NCBI GenBank assembly: GCA_934615235.1
Contig: CAKTTL010000074.1
Span: forward strand, 1 to 14,003
DNA: 14,003 nucleotides
Direction: 5' to 3'
DNA from: an uncultured Clostridia bacterium
GTDB taxonomy: Bacteria; Bacillota; Clostridia; Christensenellales; Aristaeellaceae
Of the stretch, positions 7,533 through 14,003 are shown one piece after another (position 1 is the stretch's first letter; each line of letters starts with the position of its first letter). The position numbers were made by a program, and so were the translations under genes. The notes under the pieces were generated by a model. The model saw nothing but the letters and a program-made list of their open reading frames with translations. It searched no databases and was not told the DNA's origin.

Positions 7533-7733
7533 CAAAAACTTTTCAATAACATGGCGCAATTTGATGCTTTTTATATTTTTCGCGCCGGAGGCGCGAGGAT
7601 CGCTGCAAACGACATGAATGACTGTCACAGCATTGACAAGAATGAAGCTAGGATGTATCTGAAAAATTCCCTGAGACTCCATCACGGCGTCTTTTCCGCC
7701 ATTTCGGCGTCGGGAAATCTCGATTTAGCGCCG

Positions 7734-7940
7734 CTAAACCTTCGATTTTCCTCCTTGAACTGACGAAAAATCCGCTCGTGCTGTCGCCTCTTCCTTTTTC
7801 AGATACCCCCTAACAATCCAGGACAAAATTTCGCTCTTGAAACCTTCATCCACGTCCACGATATCCGCTGCGAGAGCCGCTGCAAGGATGCGTTCGGCAC
7901 GCGTTACGGGGCTATCTGCGCATACCCCGGTCGGATGAGG
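7734..7940 (-). pseudogene. Coding-like remnant without a start codon
   Basis: An open frame of 68 codons on the minus strand ends in TAG at 7734-7736. Its sequence is protein-like: SPVTRAERILAAALAADIVD followed by VDEGFKSEILSWIVRGYLKK and then EEATARADFSSVQGGKSKV, with alternating charged and hydrophobic residues that suggest amphipathic helices. No ATG, GTG or TTG precedes this conserved-looking core, and a TGA stops the frame at 7941-7943. A short ATG-led frame (from 7954, MLLNDLIRPGY) overlaps its upstream end in another phase, so one frameshift could join the two. I do not recognise the family. It is back-to-back with the recombinase fragment and probably belongs to the same decayed element. 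Confidence 0.3.
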
Positions 7941-7960
7941 TCATTGAGGAGCATAAGCTA

Positions 7961-8329
7961 ATGGACAGGCTGGTTGAACGTTACGCCGCGAGCTATAAGG
8001 CGGGCGGCGCTTCGGACGTCTCAGCGGCGCACTGCGCCGAGGTTCTCAACCGCATCCTCCGGCAGCTGGAGCAGCGTTACGGCGTTGAGGTCGGCGAGGA
8101 CACGCTCTCCGGCCTCACGCCTTCCGTGCTGGATGGATATTATAATCATCTGTCCGTCCGCTGCAAAATGACCACGCGCAACAACTATGTCTGCATGCTC
8201 AATCCGTTCCTCCGCTGGGCGTGGAAGGTCGCGCAGGCCGTTCCGGAAGATCTCAGCAGCGTGCTGACCACGCATGAAAGCCCGTCTTGCTTTCGGCCTG
8301 CTCTGCCTGTCAGTACGGCATCAGGGTAA
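7961..8329 (+). pseudogene. Truncated tyrosine recombinase (N-terminal core-binding domain only)
   Basis: The only plus-strand gene remnant in the window. The ATG has GAGGAG 9 nt upstream, so the original start seems preserved. About 105 residues resemble the SAM-like core-binding domain of phage/transposon integrases (AEVLNRILRQLEQRYGV, LTPSVLDGYYNHLSVRCKMT, RNNYVCMLNPFLRWAWKVAQ, VPEDLSSVLTTHE). The catalytic domain with the R-H-R-Y residues is absent. After about position 8275 the frame reads unrelated residues and stops at 8327-8329, overlapping the 3' end of the convergent GH43 gene by 20 bp. A family member normally has about 300-400 residues, against 122 here. I infer deletion of the 3' two thirds during decay of a mobile element. 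It cannot catalyse recombination; a residual DNA-binding role is possible but unsupported. Confidence 0.7.
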
Positions 8330-9731
8330 AGGCGGCAAACTGCAGGTAACCTGTGCCATTAAAAGTAAAGTACAGCGCGTTCACTCCGTCGGGGATGTCT
8401 GTCTCCGCTACTGTATCGTGCCACACATTGGCGTAGTCAATAAGCGCCTCGCCCAGCACCGGACCGTCCCATGCAGTGCGGATTTCCATTTTGCCTTTGG
8501 CGTACCCCTTGGTGCGTACGCTGATGCGTTTCAACCCATGGCATTCAAAATACTTGAATCCCGCAGTAGCGGTGTTGCGCATGTTGGCAATGTAGCCAAG
8601 GTTTTCGTCTCCGTCTCCGCCCAGCTGGGTGATCTTTGGAAAGCGGTCATCCATCCAGCCCGACCAGGGCACATAGGTCATGTCCTCCTCGGTAAACAGG
8701 TTGCAGGCGATGTAGGTGGGATATTCCCCTTCTCCGCGCAGGGGAGCGAGCGAACAGCAGGAGGTCATAGTCGCCTGAATCACACTGCCATCCTCCGTAA
8801 AGGAGAGCCTTTCAAAGCAGCCCTGGCGGCTGTAATTGGTGCCGTTGGTGTGGCGGTGGTAGAAAATGAACCAATCTTCCCCGATCTGCACCATACTGCC
8901 GTGATTATTGGCGGTGTAGTAAGCACACTTCTCGGCCGGCTTGTAGGCGTCAATGTGCAGATCGCCGCCGCTGACCATCACGCCTCTGTATACAAACCCT
9001 CTGGTTGGTTCGGTGCTGGTAGCGTAGCACAGTTCGTGAAATTTCACCGAGGAATAGATGAAGTAATATAGCCCGTCTTTTTTGCGGATGGAGGGAGCCT
9101 CGAAGAATTCATGCCCTTCAAAGCCGGTGCCTTCGCTGGTAGTGCTGCTGGGAGCCAGAAACACGGGCGCCTCCAGCACAGTGAGCATATCGCTGCCCAG
9201 AACGGTACACATTGCCCCGTGGCGAGTCTCATCACCAACACCACAAAAACCTGTATACAGGTAGGTTCTGCCGTTCTCAGTGATAACGCCTGGATCGAAC
9301 TGGGGTTCGTCTCCTTCCTTCTCGCCCAGGAGCGTGCCGTCTGGATAATGCACATAGCCGTAAAATTCATACCGACCGGCAGGCTCGTTGCATGCTGCCA
9401 CCGACACCACGCCACAGTTGCTCAGCACATAATACAGGTAGTACCGCCCATCGGGACCGACAGTCACGTCGGGCGCGTACAGGTTGCCCTGCAGATCGCC
9501 GTTGCGGGGATCCTGCGCCTTGCGATAAATCACACCTTCATAGCGCCAGTCGCCCAGGTTGTCCACCGGAGCAGACCAGCCCACATAGTCGCCCATGCAG
9601 TACACGTCGCCCTGGAAGAAATCGTGTGAACCGTATACATACACCCGATCTCCGAACACATAAGGTTCTCCGTCCGGTACATACTCCCACGAGGGAAGAT
9701 AGGGGTTTACGGCCTGCTTCAGGTTGTCCAT
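8310..9731 (-). CDS. Glycoside hydrolase family 43 with C-terminal CBM6-like domain
   Basis: This 473-residue protein belongs to GH43 (beta-xylosidase, alpha-L-arabinofuranosidase and related activities). About residues 8-325 form the five-bladed propeller. Expected catalytic residues are D20 (base, in YVPDGEPYVFGD), D146 (pKa modulator, in FDPGVITENGRTYLYTG) and E211 (acid, in FFEAPSIRKKDGLYYFIYSS). YAPDVTVGPDGRYYLYY (85-101) is the second typical blade. Residues about 345-473 are a CBM6-like beta-sandwich (GFKYFECHG, KGKMEIRTAWDGPVLGEALI, LYFTFNGTGYLQFAAF). It has no signal peptide, so it probably works inside the cell on imported oligosaccharides. The ATG has GAGGAGG at good spacing. It follows the response regulator by 29 bp and is thus probably co-transcribed with it. 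The exact substrate cannot be read from sequence. Confidence 0.92.
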   Translation of the reverse strand: MDNLKQAVNPYLPSWEYVPDGEPYVFGDRVYVYGSHDFFQGDVYCMGDYVGWSAPVDNLGDWRYEGVIYRKAQDPRNGDLQGNLYAPDVTVGPDGRYYLYYVLSNCGVVSVAACNEPAGRYEFYGYVHYPDGTLLGEKEGDEPQFDPGVITENGRTYLYTGFCGVGDETRHGAMCTVLGSDMLTVLEAPVFLAPSSTTSEGTGFEGHEFFEAPSIRKKDGLYYFIYSSVKFHELCYATSTEPTRGFVYRGVMVSGGDLHIDAYKPAEKCAYYTANNHGSMVQIGEDWFIFYHRHTNGTNYSRQGCFERLSFTEDGSVIQATMTSCCSLAPLRGEGEYPTYIACNLFTEEDMTYVPWSGWMDDRFPKITQLGGDGDENLGYIANMRNTATAGFKYFECHGLKRISVRTKGYAKGKMEIRTAWDGPVLGEALIDYANVWHDTVAETDIPDGVNALYFTFNGTGYLQFAAFTLMPY

Positions 9732-9760
9732 TGGGTTAACCTCCTCATTATGCCTGTCTT

Positions 9761-10540
9761 TCAGGACGGGCTGTATTCCTTATCTCTGTAGACTTTGGGC
9801 GTCATGTGCATTTCCTTATGGAACCAGCGGCAAAAATAGTTTGTCGAAGTAAAGCCCGTCTTCAGGGCAACCTCCTGCAAGGGGATCCGGCTGCCCGAAA
9901 GAAGCGCTTTCGCCCGTTTAAGCCGCACTGCGGCGATATAATCGCCGACCGTTTTTCCGGTTGTCTCCTTAAAAGCGCGCGAAAGATAAACCGGATGCAA
10001 GTGCGTGTAATCGGCCAACTGCTGCAACGAGAGATCCTGAGCGAGGTGATCCTCAATATATTTCATAAGTTTCGGGATCCACGGCATTCCGACTGGCTCC
10101 TGCTGCCCAAGCTGGAGCTCGGATTGGGATGCTGACTGTGGATCGGCAGCCGCGGGCTCATGGGCGCGGCGAGTTTCCATCAATGCACGGTTCACCGTCT
10201 GAATGATCGTGTCGTCGCCCTCGCCCTTCAGGACATAAGCAAATGCATGCTGATCAAGGGCCTGCCTTGCGTACTCAAACTCGGAATAGCCTGTCAGATA
10301 GATGACACGGCAATCCGGCTGAAGCGCTGTCATCCGATTGTGCAGCTCCAAACCGGAAAAATCGGGCATGTTAATATCTGTCATCAGCACATCCATTCGC
10401 TGTTCCTTCATGATTTCAAGCGCCTCGGCTCCTGAATAGCAGGCCTGAACCTGCGCTTCTCCGTCTGTTTCGCGTGAAAGCATCTCTTTCAGACCATCCG
10501 CAATTAAGATCTCATCGTCTACGACCAGGATCTGTTTCAG
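9761..10540 (-). CDS. Response regulator, YesN-like (REC + AraC-type DNA-binding domain), CTG start
   Basis: About 259 residues. The receiver domain (about 3-120) is complete if translation begins at CTG 10540-10538: KQILVVDDEILIADGLKE supplies the acidic D8-D9 pair, with D55 (LMTDINMP) the phosphoacceptor, T83 (YLTGYSE) and K105 (YVLKGEGDD). The first ATG in frame (10483) would delete strand 1 and the acidic residues, so it cannot be the true start. No ATG, GTG or TTG lies between the upstream in-frame TAG and that point. GGGAGG (10554-10549) is exactly 8 nt from the CTG, and ATT lies just before it as an alternative. CTG overlaps the kinase stop as CTGA, implying translational coupling. The C-terminal 100 residues form two AraC helix-turn-helices (LSLQQLADYTHLHPVYLSRA; LQEVALKTGFTSTNYFCRWF). 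It lacks the long middle region of typical YesN. It probably activates the GH43 gene and perhaps the adjacent permeases. Confidence 0.9.
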   Translation of the reverse strand: MKQILVVDDEILIADGLKEMLSRETDGEAQVQACYSGAEALEIMKEQRMDVLMTDINMPDFSGLELHNRMTALQPDCRVIYLTGYSEFEYARQALDQHAFAYVLKGEGDDTIIQTVNRALMETRRAHEPAAADPQSASQSELQLGQQEPVGMPWIPKLMKYIEDHLAQDLSLQQLADYTHLHPVYLSRAFKETTGKTVGDYIAAVRLKRAKALLSGSRIPLQEVALKTGFTSTNYFCRWFHKEMHMTPKVYRDKEYSPS

Positions 10541-12222
10541 AATGATCGCCTCCCTCGTTCGAATGTCAGTATGGCTGTCAGACTATTGTTGACGCTCCTC
10601 AGTTCAAGGCCGTGATCATTGCCATAATAAAGCTGCATTCTGCGATACAGATTGCGCAGCGCATTAGATTCAGGCGCGTCAGGCGCGCATATCCTTTCCC
10701 ACAACGCCTGCACTTCTTTTGGACCCATGCGGCCGCTGTTATCGGAAACGATCACTTGAATCTCCCTGTCTGTGTAAACGTAGCGAAGCGACACAACACC
10801 ACCCGAAGTGATATCCTTGACCCCATGTAGAAACGCATTTTCCACAATCGGCTGGATGATCAATGAAGGAATCTGCTCATCCGCCATTTCGTCGGGCAGC
10901 GGCTGTACATCGATGGTAATCCGCGGAGAAAAACGAATGCGCTGAATCTCCATATAATTCATCACATGATCAATTTCTTCCTTCAGTGAAACGATCTGCT
11001 GCGGTTTTTTTGTTATATAGCGGTAATACTTGCTCAGATTCAGGCTGAGATTCGCGATGGCGGCATGACCGTCAGACTGCGCCATGCGATACACCAGATA
11101 CAGCGAGTTGAACAGAAAATGCGGATCAATCTGAAGCTGCAATTGCTTCAGCTCAGCTTGCTGCGCACGGATCTGCTCTTCGTAGACCTGGGACGTCAGT
11201 TCCTCGATATGCTCAATCATGTGATTGAATTCGGCATAGATATCATCAAAATCTGAGGTGGTATGCGGGTTCATGCGGAGCTGGCCTGTAGCCGTCGCGG
11301 CAATGATTGTGTCCAGCATTTCGTCCACAGGGCGGAGAATACAGTGGCGGTAATAGGTCAAGTAGGCTGCAAGCAGCCCCAGTGCGATCAGCGTAAGCAG
11401 CCAGAGCGATACGCGGTAATTGACAAAAGGACGCATCTGACGGTCAATCTGCCGGTAGGACACCAACGTCATGCCAAGATTTTCCACGCGTGCTTCAGAA
11501 CGAATCGTGTTTGCGTCTTCCACGCCTTCATTATCAAGGCCGAATATATGGAGCCCTTCATCCGTGCCCAGCAGCGTTGTCCCGTCGTCACGCATAAGCA
11601 GGATTGCGTCTGTACGTCCGCACGAGATATCGTTCAGCCGTGTAAGCAGACGCGTTTTCGATATTTCCAATGCGATCATCACCAACGGCTGGTTACGCTC
11701 AATCCGCAGCATAGTCAGCCAGAGAGAACCGTTCCGTTCCACCACGCTGGTTGCACCGCGTTCGAATCGGGTGCACAAATCGTTCCACTCCGTAATGTCC
11801 AGCGTTTCAATTGAGTCCTCTCCTGCCGTGATGCATTTGCTCAGGAGTGGCAGCATGATTTTCAGATCCTCCGCGATGGGGGAGAATCGTCTGACTTCAT
11901 AACCCTTGCGAAACAAATCATTGACCAGCACCATGCGCTGATAGGCGCTCAGAGAATCATTGAGTAAAACGTACTTCATCAGGGATTTATCATTGCATAG
12001 TTCCCGGCAAAAAAAGCGCAGCGTTTCGATATCCCTGTTCAACTCGCTGGCCATATAAATCGCGTCCGCGTTGGCCTGATTGATAAGCTGCGTACGAACG
12101 TTCCGGATGCCCATGGAATTGATAGCCACACCGATACCGTAAAACATAAGCACAGCGGCAATGGTGATCACGAGCAGCCGGACAAAGACACTTTTTCTCA
12201 AAGAGACACGCCTTTTGTTCAT
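10537..12222 (-). CDS. Sensor histidine kinase, YesM-like
   Basis: This 561-residue membrane kinase is the partner of the response regulator encoded next. TM1 is about 11-35, followed by an extracytoplasmic sensor region of about 235 residues (Cache-like fold likely) and TM2 about 271-291 (VSLWLLTLIALGLLAAYLTYY). A HAMP-like linker (about 292-345) comes next, then the His_kinase domain with phosphoacceptor H368 (QIDPHFLFNSLY). The N-box is IIQPIVENAFLHGV (E461-N462) and the G-box is DNSGRMG (494-500), slightly degenerate from the usual DNGxG. I chose the ATG at 12222 because AAGGAGAAGG precedes it. A longer frame adds 76 residues that run back over the terminator and into the permease end, so it is rejected. 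It follows an intrinsic terminator, so it should have its own promoter, but I found no convincing one. It probably senses an extracellular sugar, directly or through a binding protein. Confidence 0.94.
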   Translation of the reverse strand: MNKRRVSLRKSVFVRLLVITIAAVLMFYGIGVAINSMGIRNVRTQLINQANADAIYMASELNRDIETLRFFCRELCNDKSLMKYVLLNDSLSAYQRMVLVNDLFRKGYEVRRFSPIAEDLKIMLPLLSKCITAGEDSIETLDITEWNDLCTRFERGATSVVERNGSLWLTMLRIERNQPLVMIALEISKTRLLTRLNDISCGRTDAILLMRDDGTTLLGTDEGLHIFGLDNEGVEDANTIRSEARVENLGMTLVSYRQIDRQMRPFVNYRVSLWLLTLIALGLLAAYLTYYRHCILRPVDEMLDTIIAATATGQLRMNPHTTSDFDDIYAEFNHMIEHIEELTSQVYEEQIRAQQAELKQLQLQIDPHFLFNSLYLVYRMAQSDGHAAIANLSLNLSKYYRYITKKPQQIVSLKEEIDHVMNYMEIQRIRFSPRITIDVQPLPDEMADEQIPSLIIQPIVENAFLHGVKDITSGGVVSLRYVYTDREIQVIVSDNSGRMGPKEVQALWERICAPDAPESNALRNLYRRMQLYYGNDHGLELRSVNNSLTAILTFERGRRSF

Positions 12223-12279
12223 GCGGCCTTCTCCTTTCAGAAACTCAACGCTTTGGGGTGCGTACCACCCGCCACAATT

Positions 12280-12322
12280 AATAAGGAAAATCTCCGCAGC
12301 ATCTGCACCGAATGCCGCGGAG
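12280..12322 (-). terminator. Intrinsic terminator after the second permease pair
   Basis: CTCCGC (12292-12297) pairs with GCGGAG (12317-12322). After an A-C mismatch GCAT pairs with ATGC, closing a 9-nt loop. On the minus strand the stem is followed by ATTTTCCTTATTAATT, a T-rich tail. It lies 26 bp after the permease stop codon and 70 bp before the kinase start. It should separate transporter transcripts from the two-component/GH43 transcripts. Confidence 0.65.
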
Positions 12323-12347
12323 TTGAATACGCCATAAATCCGACGCG

Positions 12348-13232
12348 TCAGCCCTTCACTGAGCCGAGCACCATGCCCTTGACAAAGTAACGCTGCAGGA
12401 AGGGATACAAAGCCAGCATCGGAACGGAAGCCACGAAGATCATGGCGCATTTGACCGTCTTATCCGATACGAGCGCCAGCGCTTCCCAGTCGCCAGCGCC
12501 CATCTGCGTCAGCTTCTGATCAATGACAATGGTGCGCAGATAGCTCTGCAGAGGATATTGATTCGGGTCGGCCATGTAGATGATGCCGTTGAACCACTCG
12601 TTCCAGTGATATACCGTGGAGTACAGGGCGATTGTCGCCAGCGCCGCCGTAGAAGTCGGCACAAAAATCTGCCACAGAATGCGCCACTGACTTGCTCCAT
12701 CCATGATGGCAGCTTCCTCCAATTCGCGGGGCGTCTGGCGGAAGAAATTCAGCAACAGGATAATGTTATACACAGGTACAGCGCCCGGAATAACCAATGC
12801 CCAGAAGGTATTTTTCAGCCCCGTCATATTGATGACCATGTAAAGCGGAATCAGGCCGCCGGAGATCAGCAGCGTCAGAAAAAAGTACCACGCATACAGG
12901 GTGCGACAGCTGAATTGGTCCTTTTCTTTGCTCAGCGGGTATGCGCAGATAACGCAGAAGAACATATTGAGACTTACGCCGACCACCACGCGCTTGATCG
13001 AAACAAGCATCGCAGTCCAAAATGGCGCACGGGTCAGCACATACCTGTAACTTTCCAGCGTGAAATTGACAGGCCACAGCGTAACCAGACCGCCACCGGC
13101 GGAGGATTTGTCCGAAAGCGAGATTGCGAACACATGGACCAGCGGAATCAGGCAGGATGCCGCCAGAATACCGAGAATCAGATAGTTGAGTACAACGAAC
13201 AGTCTTGAGCCGAATTTTCTGGACTCTACCAT
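12348..13232 (-). CDS. Sugar ABC transporter permease, LplC/YtcP type (second system)
   Basis: This 294-residue membrane protein pairs with the LplB-type permease just upstream as a second CUT1-type importer. Membrane segment 1 is about 14-37. The ABC-contact loop is ELEEAAIMDGASQWRILWQI with the conserved Pro at 192. It ends in VLGSVKG, the same signature as the other LplC-type permease in this window. The ATG at 13232 is preceded by GAGGGGG with an 8-nt spacer. A longer frame starting at 13355 would overlap the upstream permease gene by more than 100 bp and is rejected. The two permease genes are 16 bp apart. Unlike the other operon, no solute-binding-protein gene follows; a terminator and a two-component system do. 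The substrate is unknown, though the downstream GH43 gene suggests a xylan- or arabinan-type oligosaccharide (inference). Confidence 0.94.
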   Translation of the reverse strand: MVESRKFGSRLFVVLNYLILGILAASCLIPLVHVFAISLSDKSSAGGGLVTLWPVNFTLESYRYVLTRAPFWTAMLVSIKRVVVGVSLNMFFCVICAYPLSKEKDQFSCRTLYAWYFFLTLLISGGLIPLYMVINMTGLKNTFWALVIPGAVPVYNIILLLNFFRQTPRELEEAAIMDGASQWRILWQIFVPTSTAALATIALYSTVYHWNEWFNGIIYMADPNQYPLQSYLRTIVIDQKLTQMGAGDWEALALVSDKTVKCAMIFVASVPMLALYPFLQRYFVKGMVLGSVKG

Positions 13233-13248
13233 TTTTGTTTCCCCCTCG

Positions 13249-14003
13249 TCAGAAGATTCTGTAGTCAGCAAACTTGTACGCACAGAAATAGCTGACAGAG
13301 ATGAAAAACGTGGATACAACCGACTTGAACATACCCATGGCCGTGGATTGGCCAAACTGTTGCTGGATCAGTCCCAGCCGATAGATAAAGGTATCGATGA
13401 TGTCGCCCGTGGAGTAAACCTGTTTGGAGTACAGGTTATATACCTGGTCAAATCCTGCGTTCAGCACGTTGCCGAGACTCAACACCATCATCAGCACAAT
13501 GATCATGCGCATATTCGGCAGCGTTACATGCACCATGCGCTGGAAACGATTGGCGCCATCAATCGTCGCAGCCTCATATTGAGTTGGATCGATGTTCGTG
13601 ATGGCTGCGAGATACACAATGGTACCAAAACCGAATTCCTTCCAAACATCCGTAAATACCAATGTGAATCGGAACCAATGATTGTCTCCCAGGAAGAAAA
13701 TAGGATTAACGCCAAACAGCGCCAGGAAACGGTTGAGCAGGCCGCCGTTGGGTGAAAGAATATCAATGAGGATGCCGCCCAGAATAATCCAGCTCAGAAA
13801 GTGAGGCAGATAAATCAGCGTCTGGGTGGTGCGCCGGAAAGCGGTGCTGCGAATCTCATTGAGCAGGATCGACACAGCGACGGGAATCAGCAGGTGGAGT
13901 ACGATCTTCCATGCCGCGATAATGACCGTATTGCGAAGCGCGGGCAATGCCTGAGGATTTTTGATCAGCAGTTCAAAGTTGCCCCATCCGACCCATTTCT
14001 GGT
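13249..14003 (-). CDS. Sugar ABC transporter permease, LplB/YteP type, 5' end outside window
   Basis: About 250 residues of an LplB-type permease are visible. The frame is open to the window edge (QKWVGWGNFELLIKNPQAL at the start), so the true start lies beyond 14003 and about 60-70 N-terminal residues are missing. An internal TTG at 13947 is not the start. The visible part contains the usual NTVIIAAWKI membrane segment, the loop LLNEIRSTAFRRTTQTLIYLP, the ABC-contact motif EAATIDGANRFQRMVHVTLP and the short C-terminal tail KFADYRIF. It is clearly paralogous to the permease at 6307-7257 but divergent in sequence, so the two systems probably carry different sugars. The binding protein of this system may be encoded upstream of the window. 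Confidence 0.94.
   Translation of the reverse strand, partial: QKWVGWGNFELLIKNPQALPALRNTVIIAAWKIVLHLLIPVAVSILLNEIRSTAFRRTTQTLIYLPHFLSWIILGGILIDILSPNGGLLNRFLALFGVNPIFFLGDNHWFRFTLVFTDVWKEFGFGTIVYLAAITNIDPTQYEAATIDGANRFQRMVHVTLPNMRMIIVLMMVLSLGNVLNAGFDQVYNLYSKQVYSTGDIIDTFIYRLGLIQQQFGQSTAMGMFKSVVSTFFISVSYFCAYKFADYRIF

Larger units (their letters stand above)
7258..7960. other. Intergenic region between the two sugar blocks
   Basis: Seven hundred bases without an intact gene. The part nearest the transporter operon (7258-7532) is its promoter and leader, with two operators. The leader also holds a small hairpin GCTGC/GCAGC (7284-7298) beside the inner operator, and the octamer TGCTGCAA occurs twice (7283-7290, 7334-7341). 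Upstream of the promoter are A/T-tracts, then a CGCGCC-GGA-GGCGCG inverted repeat (7581-7595) with no T tract on its 3' side on either strand. Two adjacent palindromes, AAATCTCGATTT (7715-7726) and TTTAGCG-C-CGCTAAA (7724-7738), and a direct repeat CGGCGTC (7685, 7705) lie near the end of a coding-like minus-strand remnant (7734-7940). I see no tRNA, CRISPR array or riboswitch that I can name. Confidence 0.7.

Noticed and set aside
7581..7595. CGCGCC-GGA-GGCGCG inverted repeat as a terminator
   Set aside because: The T-rich stretch lies on the 5' side in plus-strand RNA, and minus-strand RNA has A residues after the stem, so neither direction gives a terminator.
7473..7685. A 70-codon minus-strand frame in the intergenic region
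   Set aside because: It contains the near-consensus promoter at 7504-7532, has no good ribosome binding site and no recognisable motif.
8275..8309. GAAAGC/GCTTTC stem (8276-8294) as a terminator for GH43
   Set aside because: The stem is only 6 bp and no T tract follows on the minus strand. I could not identify the real end of the GH43 transcript.
1..14003. CRISPR array, tRNA, rRNA, defence or biosynthetic system
   Set aside because: I saw no regularly spaced repeats, no RNA gene features and no marker genes of such systems on either strand.

Overview
The window looks like a carbohydrate-utilisation region from a moderately GC-rich Gram-positive anaerobe, most likely an uncultured or gut-type Clostridia. 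The reasons are the LplB/LplC-type sugar permeases, the YesM/YesN-type two-component pair, strong AGGAGG-like ribosome binding sites and a consensus sigma-A promoter. I cannot place it below class level. All intact genes lie on the minus strand, so transcription runs from high to low coordinates.

Block A (14003 to about 8310) holds a 5'-truncated LplB-type permease, an LplC-type permease, an intrinsic terminator (12280-12322), a YesM-type sensor kinase, a compact YesN-type response regulator and a GH43 glycosidase with a C-terminal CBM6-like domain. The response regulator appears to start at a CTG that overlaps the kinase stop codon (CTGA). The solute-binding protein expected for this permease pair is not in the window.

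Block B (7532 to 138) is a second sugar operon: promoter, two LacI-type operators, LplB-type permease, LplC-type permease, extracellular solute-binding protein, GH2 beta-galactosidase-like enzyme and a LacI-family regulator. A near-consensus promoter (TTGACA, 17 bp, TATTAT) at 7504-7532 drives it through a leader of about 240 nt. The leader carries two copies of a palindrome, TGAAACCGGTTTCA (perfect) and TGATACCGGTTTCA. Stable RNA hairpins lie between the binding protein and GH2 and between GH2 and LacI, and should give graded expression.

The two blocks are separated by about 0.8 kb without an intact gene. It holds the N-terminal core-binding domain of a tyrosine recombinase (plus strand, catalytic domain missing), which runs directly into the 3' end of the GH43 gene, and a coding-like minus-strand remnant. 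This looks like the scar of a decayed mobile element.

Inferred logic: both blocks import oligosaccharides and hydrolyse them in the cytoplasm, since neither GH2 nor GH43 has a signal peptide. Block B is probably repressed by its own LacI protein, and the GH43 gene is probably controlled by the two-component system. No ABC ATPase is present, as is usual for this transporter family, which shares an MsmK-type ATPase encoded elsewhere. I found no wholly new system; the unusual points are the CTG start, the leader and operator layout, the recombinase scar and the intercistronic RNA structures.
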